DNA of 44,270 nucleotides from UMGS75 sp963648435 (GTDB taxonomy: Bacteria > Bacillota_I > Bacilli_A > ML615J-28 > CAG-313). The position numbers were made by a program, and so were the translations under genes. Under the pieces are notes generated by a model. That model did not search any database and was not told the DNA's origin. It saw only the letters and a list, made by a program, of their open reading frames with translations. The stretch is taken from contig CAVJDT010000009.1 in assembly GCA_963648435.1 (NCBI GenBank), positions 1 through 44,270 on the forward strand. Direction: 5' to 3'. Shown in pieces: positions 27,801 to 35,041 of the stretch. The stretch's first letter is position 1. Each line of letters begins with the position of its first letter.

Positions 27801-28196
27801 TGATTCTTCTATCTTTTCTTTTTTCCTTTTAGATGTAAAAAACCAAAGTATAGGATTAGATCCAGCAACTAAACTTGAAACTTGTTCTTTGATTAATTCT
27901 TTATATGTATTTAATAATGAATCACAGATATTAACATATTTCTTACTTTCTAAGTAATAATATATACTTGACAATAAAATTCCAAAGTTTATATCATCAG
28001 TATAAACTTTAGAATCATTTAATGCATTTTTAGTTGCTTCAAAGAAAAAGCCTTTATCTTGAAGCATTTTTATACATTCAATTAACTCATCAAAATTCTC
28101 ATTTTTTATATTCAATGCATTATTCAAATTTTTACTTAAATTTTTGTAATATTTAATTTGATTTCTTGCGTCTTTATACTTAAATATTTTAGGCAT
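24807..28196 (-). CDS. SNF2-type helicase with HhH and C-terminal HNH-like domain
   Basis: An 1129-residue protein. The N-terminal 450 residues are mostly helical and include a helix-hairpin-helix-like segment (about 250-300, ELSRIKPGIRIKNLKNSGY). A SNF2 ATPase follows, with GDEMGLGKT near residue 490, VDEAH near 589, MSGTALEN and the C-terminal motif QAISRAYRMGQ. The last 155 residues contain CHHIDED (980-986) and YCNYLEHLLLH (1012-1022). This His-His/Asn/His pattern is like an HNH nuclease, with Cys residues that could bind zinc. The likely role is DNA-translocating defence or DNA processing; the nuclease call is inference. GGTGAGA precedes the ATG. It is apparently monocistronic, and the IS element abuts its stop. 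Confidence 0.85.
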   Translation of the reverse strand: MPKIFKYKDARNQIKYYKNLSKNLNNALNIKNENFDELIECIKMLQDKGFFFEATKNALNDSKVYTDDINFGILLSSIYYYLESKKYVNICDSLLNTYKELIKEQVSSLVAGSNPILWFFTSKRKKEKIEESFNELEKLKGESFVESYNDVMYQLSNIKNIDLKDIKKDYVCNNKRYKDSIYEINRTVLNDNAIAPAFSKLQDEYNTFIQEFSNIESSIPTCKNEIRKSIDELLNEEFVTELRKIPIEELSRIKPGIRIKNLKNSGYETFLDIYNTSVLKLSNVYGISSDTASFIKYKCDEYALEIRKNLKVKLSVDKKTKASTDVVKKICDYKDRIEFLKEIDEIEKQYKKELNSSFNLLLSLGNCVNVPFMDADEFSKYKSAYKNIKDILFSVYQPVVNESKAKFHNGLPNANYAWDNFAQNSISYYNIIEEIYPEVLDTSDYVYGLPDEFAKEIQSEPLFLDGLSCTLRKYQEWGVKYIIHQRKVLLGDEMGLGKTIQAIASMVSLKNCGATHFFVVCPASVVTNWCREIQKHSNLNAILIYGSDRKLALDKWLKYGGVAVTNYESVSNIKLEDDYKFSLLIVDEAHYIKNIEAKRSAATRMLAKHTNRLLLMSGTALENKVDEMISLISVLSPTLASKLKGIAFKPSSEQFKESVVPVYYRRKREDVLSELPDKIESEEWCTLDTEEEYIYEKSIMERKYLDARRVSWNVNDLNKSSKASRLKEIVEDAKKEGRKVLVFSFFLDTINKIYNFLKDKCLMPINGSVSVDMRQEIVDEFNKAPAGTVLLVQINTGGTGLNIQAASVVVMCEPQYKPSIENQAISRAYRMGQSRNVLVYRLLCENTVDERMMEILLEKQQIFDMFADKSIAGEQTLEINDKSFGNIIEKEYERITKKNENLKTTLNDSKVEKLNSNNLTKLAIIETGKSYYEKIMKMNYYELVQFLINKYGPAKYDYFVNDKCRTTNQKVKRTSEGLVCHHIDEDKAIMLCNKDYAAKNPFEYQKADRLVYCNYLEHLLLHILIAEGPKATNRNINETQGIGGAVNFICKQLNDYYNGYQYSEEWLINAMAVIKDDYESYIMMLKKLWYVIKNNRILASNISKDDLAKGSNENVYPSILNRLNDYSIY

Positions 28197-28335
28197 ATTC
28201 TCACCACACTTTTACTTATATATGATACCACAAATTAGTTAATTTTAAAATTGTTTAGATTATATTTATAAATTACTGTATTTATATTATTATGCACACT
28301 TTAAATATTCTATTTACATGTGAAAAATGAAAAGA

Positions 28336-28366
28336 AAGCATATTTACTAGTATCAGTAATATGCTT
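28336..28366 (-). terminator. Terminator of the HNH / methyltransferase operon
   Basis: Arms AAGCATATTTACT and AGTAATATGCTT pair over 12 bp with one bulged T and a 6-nt loop. The hairpin is followed on the minus strand by TCTTTTCATTTTTC. It lies about 50 nt beyond the small gene's stop. Confidence 0.75.
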
Positions 28367-28417
28367 AAGTATTTAAATGTTATATGTAAAAATCTAAATA
28401 TGATTTTACTTCTTCTT

Positions 28418-28670
28418 TTATTCATCACTAAAATCACTAAGATCTTCAAATGTAATTACCTTATCATTAATTAAACCTACTAAATTAGTTACAACTTTTA
28501 ATCTAGCAAGTTTTATCTTGTTTAATTCTTTTGTCAAGTTCCCAAAATAAGCTTGATGCTGGTTGATCTTGGAGAAATAGTTGAATATATTCTTTATTTA
28601 ACTTAGCCATGTATTTTTCTTGCCACTTTGGTGATAATTTTTTAAATAATTTCCAATCGCTTTCTTTCAT
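28418..28670 (-). pseudogene. Small (about 84-residue) conserved protein, one frameshift
   Basis: The ATG at 28670 overlaps the methyltransferase stop (ATGA). The first frame begins MKESDWKLFKKLSPKWQEKY, runs through LFWELDKRIKQDK and hits TAG. After a one-base shift near 28520 it continues ARLKVVTNLVGLINDKVIT, then FEDLSDFSDE and TAA at 28418. Joined, it resembles a small Bacillota protein often placed with restriction genes and misnamed a multidrug transporter (from memory of the family). No function is known to me. The shift needs the loss of one base, so this is a pseudogene or a sequence error. Confidence 0.6.
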
Positions 28671-29254
28671 TTATTTTTCTTGTATATTTTCTTTAAAATT
28701 ACATTTAACCATTTATCAGATCTATTTGGTCTTGCGTCTGAAGTTATCATATATTCTAATATTTCCATATTAGTATTAGATAAATATTTTTTAATTGATT
28801 CTTCAGTTAAATCTATATAATATCTACCCTTTCTTTCACCTTGAAAGTTTCCATATTTAAACGAACAATACATTATGCCATTTGGTAATAATGCATTAGA
28901 GCATTTTTTAAATGCTTCATTTAAATCTTTTTCATTAATATGAAGTAACGATGCACATGCCCATATTGCATTAAATTCATTATAATAATTCATATCAAGT
29001 ACTGATAATTTAGTGATATTTTTGAGGTTTTTGCTTTTAGCATTTTCTATAAAACCATCAACTATATCAATACCATAAACATCATAGTTTTTACTAAAAT
29101 ATATCATATCACGAGCTGAGCCAAAGCCAATATCTAGAATCCTTGCTTGTTTTGTTAAATACTTCTCAAAAAACTTATATATTGTACTCATATCAGTATT
29201 TGTTGTGTCATTGATGAAATCATTTAAATGTTTAGTGTAATATTCTTTATTCAT
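28667..29254 (-). CDS. Class I SAM-dependent methyltransferase
   Basis: A 195-residue Rossmann-fold methyltransferase. Motif I is ILDIGFGSARD near residues 39-49, with the acidic end of strand 2 at YGIDIVDGF and a motif-IV-like NAIWACASLLHIN. It has no DPPY/NPPY or PCQ motif, so it does not look like a DNA amino- or C5-methyltransferase; a small molecule, protein or RNA substrate is possible. It starts 1 nt after the HNH gene's stop, and its stop overlaps the small gene's ATG, so the three are tightly coupled. The context suggests a defence or DNA-modification accessory (inference). Confidence 0.85.
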   Translation of the reverse strand: MNKEYYTKHLNDFINDTTNTDMSTIYKFFEKYLTKQARILDIGFGSARDMIYFSKNYDVYGIDIVDGFIENAKSKNLKNITKLSVLDMNYYNEFNAIWACASLLHINEKDLNEAFKKCSNALLPNGIMYCSFKYGNFQGERKGRYYIDLTEESIKKYLSNTNMEILEYMITSDARPNRSDKWLNVILKKIYKKNK

Positions 29255-29255
29255 A

Positions 29256-30233
29256 TTATAACCTACAATCGTAATAAATTTTTCTAAGTGTTTGATTTTT
29301 TATTGATGCATCAAGTTGAAGTTTATATTTCGACTGAGTTATCACATCTAGTAGACTTTTATTTCTTTCTTCTAGTTTTGTGATAATTTCTTCACTTGGA
29401 ATTGCATTAGATTTACTACTATTATAACTATTAGATGTAATAACTAAATTCCAAATATCATCACTATAAATATAACTCCAAGGAATAACATGATCAATAC
29501 TGATATCACCTTCACTTAATTCTTGACCTGTATAAAAATCTAATATTTTGCCGTCTTTAAATTGTTCCATTAAAACATTCTTATATTTTGTAAGGCTTGA
29601 CCTATGTATGTTATTTTCAGAAATGCCTTTTACTTTTGATGCTATTTTAGGGGCATAATTAAACTTTTCTAATAGTTGTGTCCATTTGTAATTTAATAAT
29701 TGAGAAATTAGAATAGAATATTCCTTTAAGCAAATTGAATCATCATATTTAATCTTAATAAATTTATTACCATTGATATATTCATATACTTCTTCTATTC
29801 CATCAGGGGTTTTTAAAAAACGATATGATACATCTTTTGGTAAAACTTTTGAAATCATAATTATTGTATCATTATATGTTTTCAAATCATATTTTTCAAA
29901 AAACAGTTTACACTCATCAAACCAAATAGGAATGACTTTCCCTGATTTTTCTTTATATTCTTTTATCAAATTTTCTGTATATGACTGTATAAGTGGAATT
30001 TTATCTACATATGGAGATTGCTTAAGATTGAAGAAAAAGCATTGATTCCAGTAGTATTTTAACATTTTTTCAGATATATGTTGAAACCCAACTATAATGT
30101 AGTTGTCTTTTTTTAAATATTCATCTAATACAACACATTCAATTATTGCTCTTCCCCATGCTAGTTTATATGTATTATCATTATTCATTTTTTCTATTAT
30201 GTTTAACCATTTGGTTATATAAGTTGGAATCAT
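29256..30233 (-). CDS. HNH endonuclease
   Basis: A 325-residue protein. A helical N-terminal 225 residues of no recognised family precede an HNH core. FYTGQELSEGDISIDHVIPW includes the Asp-His pair at 247-248, followed by IWNLV (Asn 262) and SSKSN (Asn 276). This is the DHxxPxS...N...N pattern of HNH nucleases, and it lacks the Cys pairs of zinc-bound McrA types. AGGAG precedes the ATG. Head of a three-gene operon with a methyltransferase 1 nt downstream, a layout that suggests a restriction-like pair, although the methyltransferase lacks DNA-methylase motifs. The target is unknown. Confidence 0.85.
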   Translation of the reverse strand: MIPTYITKWLNIIEKMNNDNTYKLAWGRAIIECVVLDEYLKKDNYIIVGFQHISEKMLKYYWNQCFFFNLKQSPYVDKIPLIQSYTENLIKEYKEKSGKVIPIWFDECKLFFEKYDLKTYNDTIIMISKVLPKDVSYRFLKTPDGIEEVYEYINGNKFIKIKYDDSICLKEYSILISQLLNYKWTQLLEKFNYAPKIASKVKGISENNIHRSSLTKYKNVLMEQFKDGKILDFYTGQELSEGDISIDHVIPWSYIYSDDIWNLVITSNSYNSSKSNAIPSEEIITKLEERNKSLLDVITQSKYKLQLDASIKNQTLRKIYYDCRL

Positions 30234-30299
30234 GGTATCGCTCCTATTATGTTTATATTGTAATTACTATCTAATTAGGCTATTTGATATGATGTCTCT

Positions 30300-30343
30300 A
30301 AAGTAGACCGTGAATAAAAATGAAATTATTCACTATTTACTTT
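30300..30343. repeat. Compound inverted repeat between two defence operons
   Basis: Outer arms AAAGTA / TACTTT and inner arms GTGAATAA / TTATTCAC (8-nt loop) are nested with short unpaired GACC and TATT between them. It lies between the Nudix stop (30430) and the HNH gene promoter region. There is no U-tract on either strand, so it may be an operator or RNA structure, not a simple terminator. Confidence 0.5.
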
Positions 30344-30429
30344 GGACGCATTTTTATTATTTATAACAAAATTTAATTTTGTATTTACTGTTGGTAATGA
30401 TTATCATGTCATATACTTGTCAATTTTTT

Positions 30430-30825
30430 TCATCTATATTTATTAAGGTTACTAAATAATACCTTTTTATCCGCTTCTGCAAAATCAATATTCATTAATT
30501 CTTCTTTTTTAACCCATTTATAATCTATATGTTCTTTTAATACTAGGTGATCTAGCAATGAGCACTTATACACATGCATTGTAATAGAAAAAGTATTATA
30601 CTCATGATTTACAGTTGCAATGTATTTTTCAACTATAACTTCACCATCTAGTTCTTCTTTTATCTCTCTTTTTAATGCTTCCTCTTTAGTTTCACCTGGT
30701 TCTATCTTGCCACCTGGGAATTCCCACTTATAGGCACACTCTCCTTTTGGTCCTCTTTTTGAACAAAAGATTAAACCATCTTTTTCGATTACCGCAGCAA
30801 CAACTTCATAATGTTTTTTATTCAT
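30430..30825 (-). CDS. MutT/NUDT1-like Nudix hydrolase
   Basis: The start at 30825 is chosen for GAGGAG 8 nt upstream. The 131-residue protein contains a Nudix box beginning GGKIEPGETKEEALKREIKE, with catalytic REIKEE. It resembles (deoxy)nucleoside triphosphate pyrophosphohydrolases such as MutT, which clean the nucleotide pool. The ATG lies inside the last codons of the PLD-helicase gene (8-nt overlap), so the two are cotranslated. A Nudix enzyme coupled to a DUF3427 helicase recurs in many genomes (family knowledge). A role in nucleotide signalling or defence is possible but not shown. Confidence 0.88.
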   Translation of the reverse strand: MNKKHYEVVAAVIEKDGLIFCSKRGPKGECAYKWEFPGGKIEPGETKEEALKREIKEELDGEVIVEKYIATVNHEYNTFSITMHVYKCSLLDHLVLKEHIDYKWVKKEELMNIDFAEADKKVLFSNLNKYR

Positions 30826-33583
30826 TGTTAGTCTCCTCACTTGGCACTTCAAAATCTAAGAAATATTCTTCTTCTACTTCATGATCCAAAATAATATCAA
30901 ATGTTAATGTATCAAATTCATTATTTTTTGTTTTTCGCATATTTGCAAATTTACCTGTACCAAAATATGTAAAAGGTAATGTTATGCCATCTTGACTATC
31001 CATTTTTCTAATGAATAAATGTACAATCTTAGTGTTTAAAAGTTTTTTGCCCGTTGGATTAACTGTGGTAGTATTATTTTCACTTTCCCACTGAAAAACT
31101 TTACTAGAGATAAATTTATCTTTATAGTTAAGTCGTTCTTCTTTAGAACTATCTTTTTTTAATCCTATAAATACAAAAGTTACGCCATTATCATTAAATT
31201 TTGTTCCCTTCATAAACATCAAAGAATTTTCCAATAATACTCTCATTACTTGTTCTTTATAATAGTTTCCCATTAATTTGAAAGTTCCATCAAATTCGCC
31301 AAAATGTCTTTCATAAAGTTCTAGCGAATATTCAATTAAATCATTTAAATAGTTTTTTAGTTCATCACTTACTTCATTTACATTTAATTTATACTTATTA
31401 GTTAGTATTTTTTCTTTAATAAGTAAGTTTAGGGCATGTTTTAACGTTTCTTTTGTTACCTTTGTGTTATAACCAACAATTGCATCAAGGTTAATTTCTT
31501 CATTATTTAATATGCTTTTTAAAATGAGCATTTCATCACACCTTACAATAGGCAGTAACTCTGAAACATTATCAATTAAATCTATTTCTTCATCTTTAAA
31601 ATAAGGTAGCGTTTCTTCTTTTATTTTCTTTAAAAAAGTATAATATGATTTATTTTTTTTATTATCAATTTTAGTTTTCATGAACCTAATTAAGTCAGGT
31701 GCAATTTCTGAATTAACATAGTCCATATGAGTTGGATATGTCATAATTTGAAGATATTTTTTGAAATTCTCATAATCTTTTTTTAGATAATCTACTTTAT
31801 TAAAATTTTGCTTATTAATATAATTAATCATTTCTATTTTAGAAAGATCATCAAAGAATATTTCTACTCCGGGTATATTTAAAGATCTAAAATTTGTTTC
31901 AACTAAATCTGCTAAATATTTCTTTTCTGTATATGTTGTTTTTCCAAGTGTCCCTAAAGCTAAAGCTATTTGAGTTGATCGTTCATAGTTATTACCAATA
32001 AAATCAAGAACTGTTACATATTTTTTATCATTATATTTTCTAAGTCCTCTACCAAGTTGTTGTAAAAATACTGTTTGTGATTCGGTTGGCCTTAAGAAAA
32101 GAACCATGTTGATTGCGGGAATATCAACACCTTCATTTAGGATATCAACTGCACATATTATTTCAAGCAATGAATCATCTCTTTGTAATTCATTAAAGGC
32201 TTTGATTCTTTCGCCAAAATTATTACCACCAGTTAATGCAACAGCGTTATATCCAACTTCATTAAAACTGTTAGCCATCATCTTTGAATGTTCAATACTT
32301 GTACAAAAAGCTATGGCTTTTAGTTTTTTATCTTTAGGACGTAATTTTTCAATTTGTTTGGAAATGAATTCAATATTTAATTGTCTAGCAATTTCTCGTG
32401 CAGCTTTTGCTTTATCAGTACTGCTATAATCAGCAAATTCATCTCTTATGCCATAATAATGAAAAGGAACAACTAAATCATTTAAGATAGCATCACGTAA
32501 TCTTAATTCAAATGGAACATTATTTTCAAATAATTCTATAACATTTTTATCATCCATTCTTTCTGGTGTTGCGGTTAGGCCTAGCAAAAATTGAGGCTTA
32601 AAATATGTGAAAATTCTTTGTCCATTATCAGCCATAATATGATGGACTTCATCATATATAATATATTCAAATTCATTCTTATCAAATTCTTCCAAATGTT
32701 TGGTAATCATTGATGATGATGCAAAAATATAATCACATTCTAATTCTTGCTTTCTACCTGTATAAAATCCATACGTATGTTCATATCCAAATATCTTTTT
32801 GAAGGTCTCTAAAGCATCATTTAGAATTGTTTCTCGGTGCACTATATAAAGTAGTCGCTTTGGACTATAATTTCTTGCATCAAAAGCCGCCAAGTAAGTT
32901 TTACCAGAACCTGTTGCAGCAATAACTAATGCCTTTGTTACTCCAGCATCACGATATCTTCTTAATTCTTTTAATGCTGTTTTTTGCATTAAATTAGGTT
33001 TAATGCTTATGACATCAGGATTAAAATAATCCATATCCCATTTTTCAATAGCATATTCTAGCATCAATTTATATTTGTCAATTAATTCACTTGTTAATGG
33101 TAATGTAGCACTATACAATAAATTAAATTCTCTCATTACATCTTTAATCAAGTGCTCATCATTGTTTCTATATAGCGAAACATTCCATTCAATATTTTTA
33201 AGTATGGCATATCTTGTTATATTAGTACTACCAACAATAAACTCAGTAAAATCATCATATACAAATATATAACCTTTAGAATGAAAACCATTATCACCAA
33301 AGCACTCAAGGTCTAAGTGACATTCAAAATTAGTATATTCTTTTTGCCAGTTATAAAATGTTTCTAAAGATAAAATATCCGTAAAATTTTGATATGTTGA
33401 AGTAATAATCTTAATAATTGTTCCATTTTTTAATGCTGTTTCCATTTCTTTTTCAAATAAAACAAGTCCTGCTTTTTTAATGAAACTAACTGATAAATAG
33501 CACTTTTTACATGTTACAAGTGCGTTTTTAATTTTATCAAGAAATTTAATATTTGTATTATTTGATATAAATAAGTCAGTCAT
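30818..33583 (-). CDS. PLD nuclease - SF2 helicase - DUF3427 protein
   Basis: The start at 33583 is chosen for GAGGTGA 8-14 nt upstream; a GTG 33 nt earlier lacks a ribosome site. The 921-residue protein starts with a phospholipase-D-type nuclease domain, HSKGYIFV...GSTNIT near residues 98-120 (HxK motif). An SF2 helicase follows, with AATGSGKT near 223, DEVHH near 309, LGLTATPER and QQLGRGLRK. The last 380 residues match the DUF3427 type of tail, including SKVFQWESENNTT. Such proteins are linked to DNA restriction or repair in defence islands. It forms an operon with the overlapping Nudix gene. Confidence 0.9.
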   Translation of the reverse strand: MTDLFISNNTNIKFLDKIKNALVTCKKCYLSVSFIKKAGLVLFEKEMETALKNGTIIKIITSTYQNFTDILSLETFYNWQKEYTNFECHLDLECFGDNGFHSKGYIFVYDDFTEFIVGSTNITRYAILKNIEWNVSLYRNNDEHLIKDVMREFNLLYSATLPLTSELIDKYKLMLEYAIEKWDMDYFNPDVISIKPNLMQKTALKELRRYRDAGVTKALVIAATGSGKTYLAAFDARNYSPKRLLYIVHRETILNDALETFKKIFGYEHTYGFYTGRKQELECDYIFASSSMITKHLEEFDKNEFEYIIYDEVHHIMADNGQRIFTYFKPQFLLGLTATPERMDDKNVIELFENNVPFELRLRDAILNDLVVPFHYYGIRDEFADYSSTDKAKAAREIARQLNIEFISKQIEKLRPKDKKLKAIAFCTSIEHSKMMANSFNEVGYNAVALTGGNNFGERIKAFNELQRDDSLLEIICAVDILNEGVDIPAINMVLFLRPTESQTVFLQQLGRGLRKYNDKKYVTVLDFIGNNYERSTQIALALGTLGKTTYTEKKYLADLVETNFRSLNIPGVEIFFDDLSKIEMINYINKQNFNKVDYLKKDYENFKKYLQIMTYPTHMDYVNSEIAPDLIRFMKTKIDNKKNKSYYTFLKKIKEETLPYFKDEEIDLIDNVSELLPIVRCDEMLILKSILNNEEINLDAIVGYNTKVTKETLKHALNLLIKEKILTNKYKLNVNEVSDELKNYLNDLIEYSLELYERHFGEFDGTFKLMGNYYKEQVMRVLLENSLMFMKGTKFNDNGVTFVFIGLKKDSSKEERLNYKDKFISSKVFQWESENNTTTVNPTGKKLLNTKIVHLFIRKMDSQDGITLPFTYFGTGKFANMRKTKNNEFDTLTFDIILDHEVEEEYFLDFEVPSEETNNE

Positions 33584-33813
33584 AAAATTATCACCTCTAT
33601 CATTAATATTAGACACGTTTATACAAATTTTATCATACTTTTAAATAATAATTGTAATATTTGCGTTTTTAGTGATAATTAAGTTTTGAATTTTCATTAT
33701 TAATACAATTCTTGGCATAAACAAATTCAACTATTTGATTATAAGTTTTTATTTGGATAATATGAATTTTTTGTAATCTTCAATTTTTTCTTATAAAAAT
33801 AATATACTAACAG

Positions 33814-33842
33814 AAAAAAGATAACCCAAAATTTGAGTTATC
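33814..33842 (-). terminator. Terminator, minus strand
   Basis: The minus strand reads GATAAC-T-CAA...TTG-G-GTTATC (10-position stem, one mismatch, 3-nt loop), then TTTTTT. It is a good intrinsic terminator about 380 nt after the last gene of the restriction operon, so the transcript would have a long 3' tail. Confidence 0.7.
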
Positions 33843-33924
33843 ATAATGTTTTAAAAATAGAAATAAAATTAAAATTTAGTGTCATTAACATATTTACACT
33901 ACAAATTATTATAATCATAGATTT

Positions 33925-33969
33925 GAACCTAAATAGGTTTCAGAAAGTCTCAAAACATGAGCTAGGTTC
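33925..33969. ncRNA. Possible structured RNA element
   Basis: Outer arms GAACCTA / TAGGTTC (7 bp perfect) enclose two alternatives: GAACCT-AAAT-AGGTTT, which competes with the outer stem, and CTCA-AAACA-TGAG. Competing stems built from the same AACCT arm are reminiscent of a switching RNA or attenuator. It lies in the 3' tail of the restriction operon transcript. No known RNA family is recognised. Confidence 0.3.
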
Positions 33970-34224
33970 TATCTCAACATTTATATTCAATTAATTATCA
34001 TGTCAAATTTATATATGCCTTTTAAGATAATCATTTAAAAGTGATGAATCTGTAAATTAAAAATAATTACAATTTGTAATACAACTATTTCTATTGTGCT
34101 ATTAGTGATGACCTCAGCAAATTTTTTTAATTATATCTATTGTAATTAATTCACTGTTTTTTTATTTTCTTAATATGATTATATAAATCAACTATCATCT
34201 ATTTTTATTATTTCACGTTACAAT

Positions 34225-35025
34225 TTATTTATTATTCTTGTTTTGTTCAATAATTTCTTTCATCTCATCAATGGTATAAGGCGGATATTTTCTATGAAGC
34301 ATTGCATGACAGTTTGGACAAACAGGAAACAAATCTTTAAGAATGTCAACAGTATAATTTTCCCCCATATCAGAAACCATAACTTCGTGATGAACCTCGA
34401 TGAATTCTTTTCCTATTTTACCATATGTCTTCTCAAAGTCGAAACCACAAATACTGCACTTGTATCCCTTTAAATATAAACTTAATTCTCTATTTATAAA
34501 ATTACGTTCGTATTTTGTGGTAATTTCTTCGTGTTTGTTCCCTTCAGCATACCCATTAATAGAATAATCAAATAGTGAAAGCATCATCCCACATATTAAA
34601 GTTATATATTTTATAGCCTCATCATCAGCATCTTCTTTAATTTCATAATATGGAACCTTTGAAAATTCAATTTCAAATGTCTTCCAATTATTTTGATTAT
34701 TAATAAAAGATTCTTTTGTTTCATAATTGCCATCAATAATTAGATTCAATTTTTTTTCTACTTTATCCCATAAATTACAAAAATTCTTTCTTTTTATTGT
34801 ATTAGATTTATTAATTAAAGATAGAAAATCAATTCCATATTCATCAGGTTTGGCAATTATTTTTAGTCTTATTTCATTTTTTATTTCTACAATAAGTTCA
34901 AATAATTCTTTATTTGATTCTTTAAGCCTAATAATAAAATAATCATACTTATTGTTATATGACACATCAAAAGCCAAGTAAAACTCATTTTCTAATTTTA
35001 TTTTTATGCTTTCACAACTAATCAT
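34225..35025 (-). CDS. McrA-type HNH endonuclease of the restriction operon
   Basis: A 266-residue protein. The N-terminal 180 residues are of unknown fold. The C-terminal 80 are a zinc-bound HNH domain: CSIC (190-193), EVHHE with catalytic His (212-213) and CPNCHAMLH (236-244), which supplies two more Cys and the final His. It is last in the six-gene operon, 16 nt after the GHKL ATPase gene, with GAGGCG before the ATG. It is the only recognisable nuclease of the operon, so it is the likely DNA-cutting subunit. This HNH type often acts on modified or invading DNA; which applies here is unknown. Confidence 0.85.
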   Translation of the reverse strand: MISCESIKIKLENEFYLAFDVSYNNKYDYFIIRLKESNKELFELIVEIKNEIRLKIIAKPDEYGIDFLSLINKSNTIKRKNFCNLWDKVEKKLNLIIDGNYETKESFINNQNNWKTFEIEFSKVPYYEIKEDADDEAIKYITLICGMMLSLFDYSINGYAEGNKHEEITTKYERNFINRELSLYLKGYKCSICGFDFEKTYGKIGKEFIEVHHEVMVSDMGENYTVDILKDLFPVCPNCHAMLHRKYPPYTIDEMKEIIEQNKNNK

Positions 35026-35041
35026 AGGTACGCCTCAATTT

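Larger units (their letters stand above)
33617..34224. other. 608-bp gene-free, very AT-rich spacer
   Basis: No open frame with a ribosome site is seen on either strand. It holds a minus-strand terminator (33814-33842), a structured 45-nt element (33925-33969), a further dyad CTTTTAA...TTTAAAAG near 34019-34041 and one arm of a 15-bp direct repeat (34193-34207). It separates the two defence modules. Confidence 0.6.

Noticed and set aside
30268..30284. TATCTAATTAGG as a third copy of the degV-type operator
   Set aside because: Only one half-site matches; the second arm and spacing are missing.
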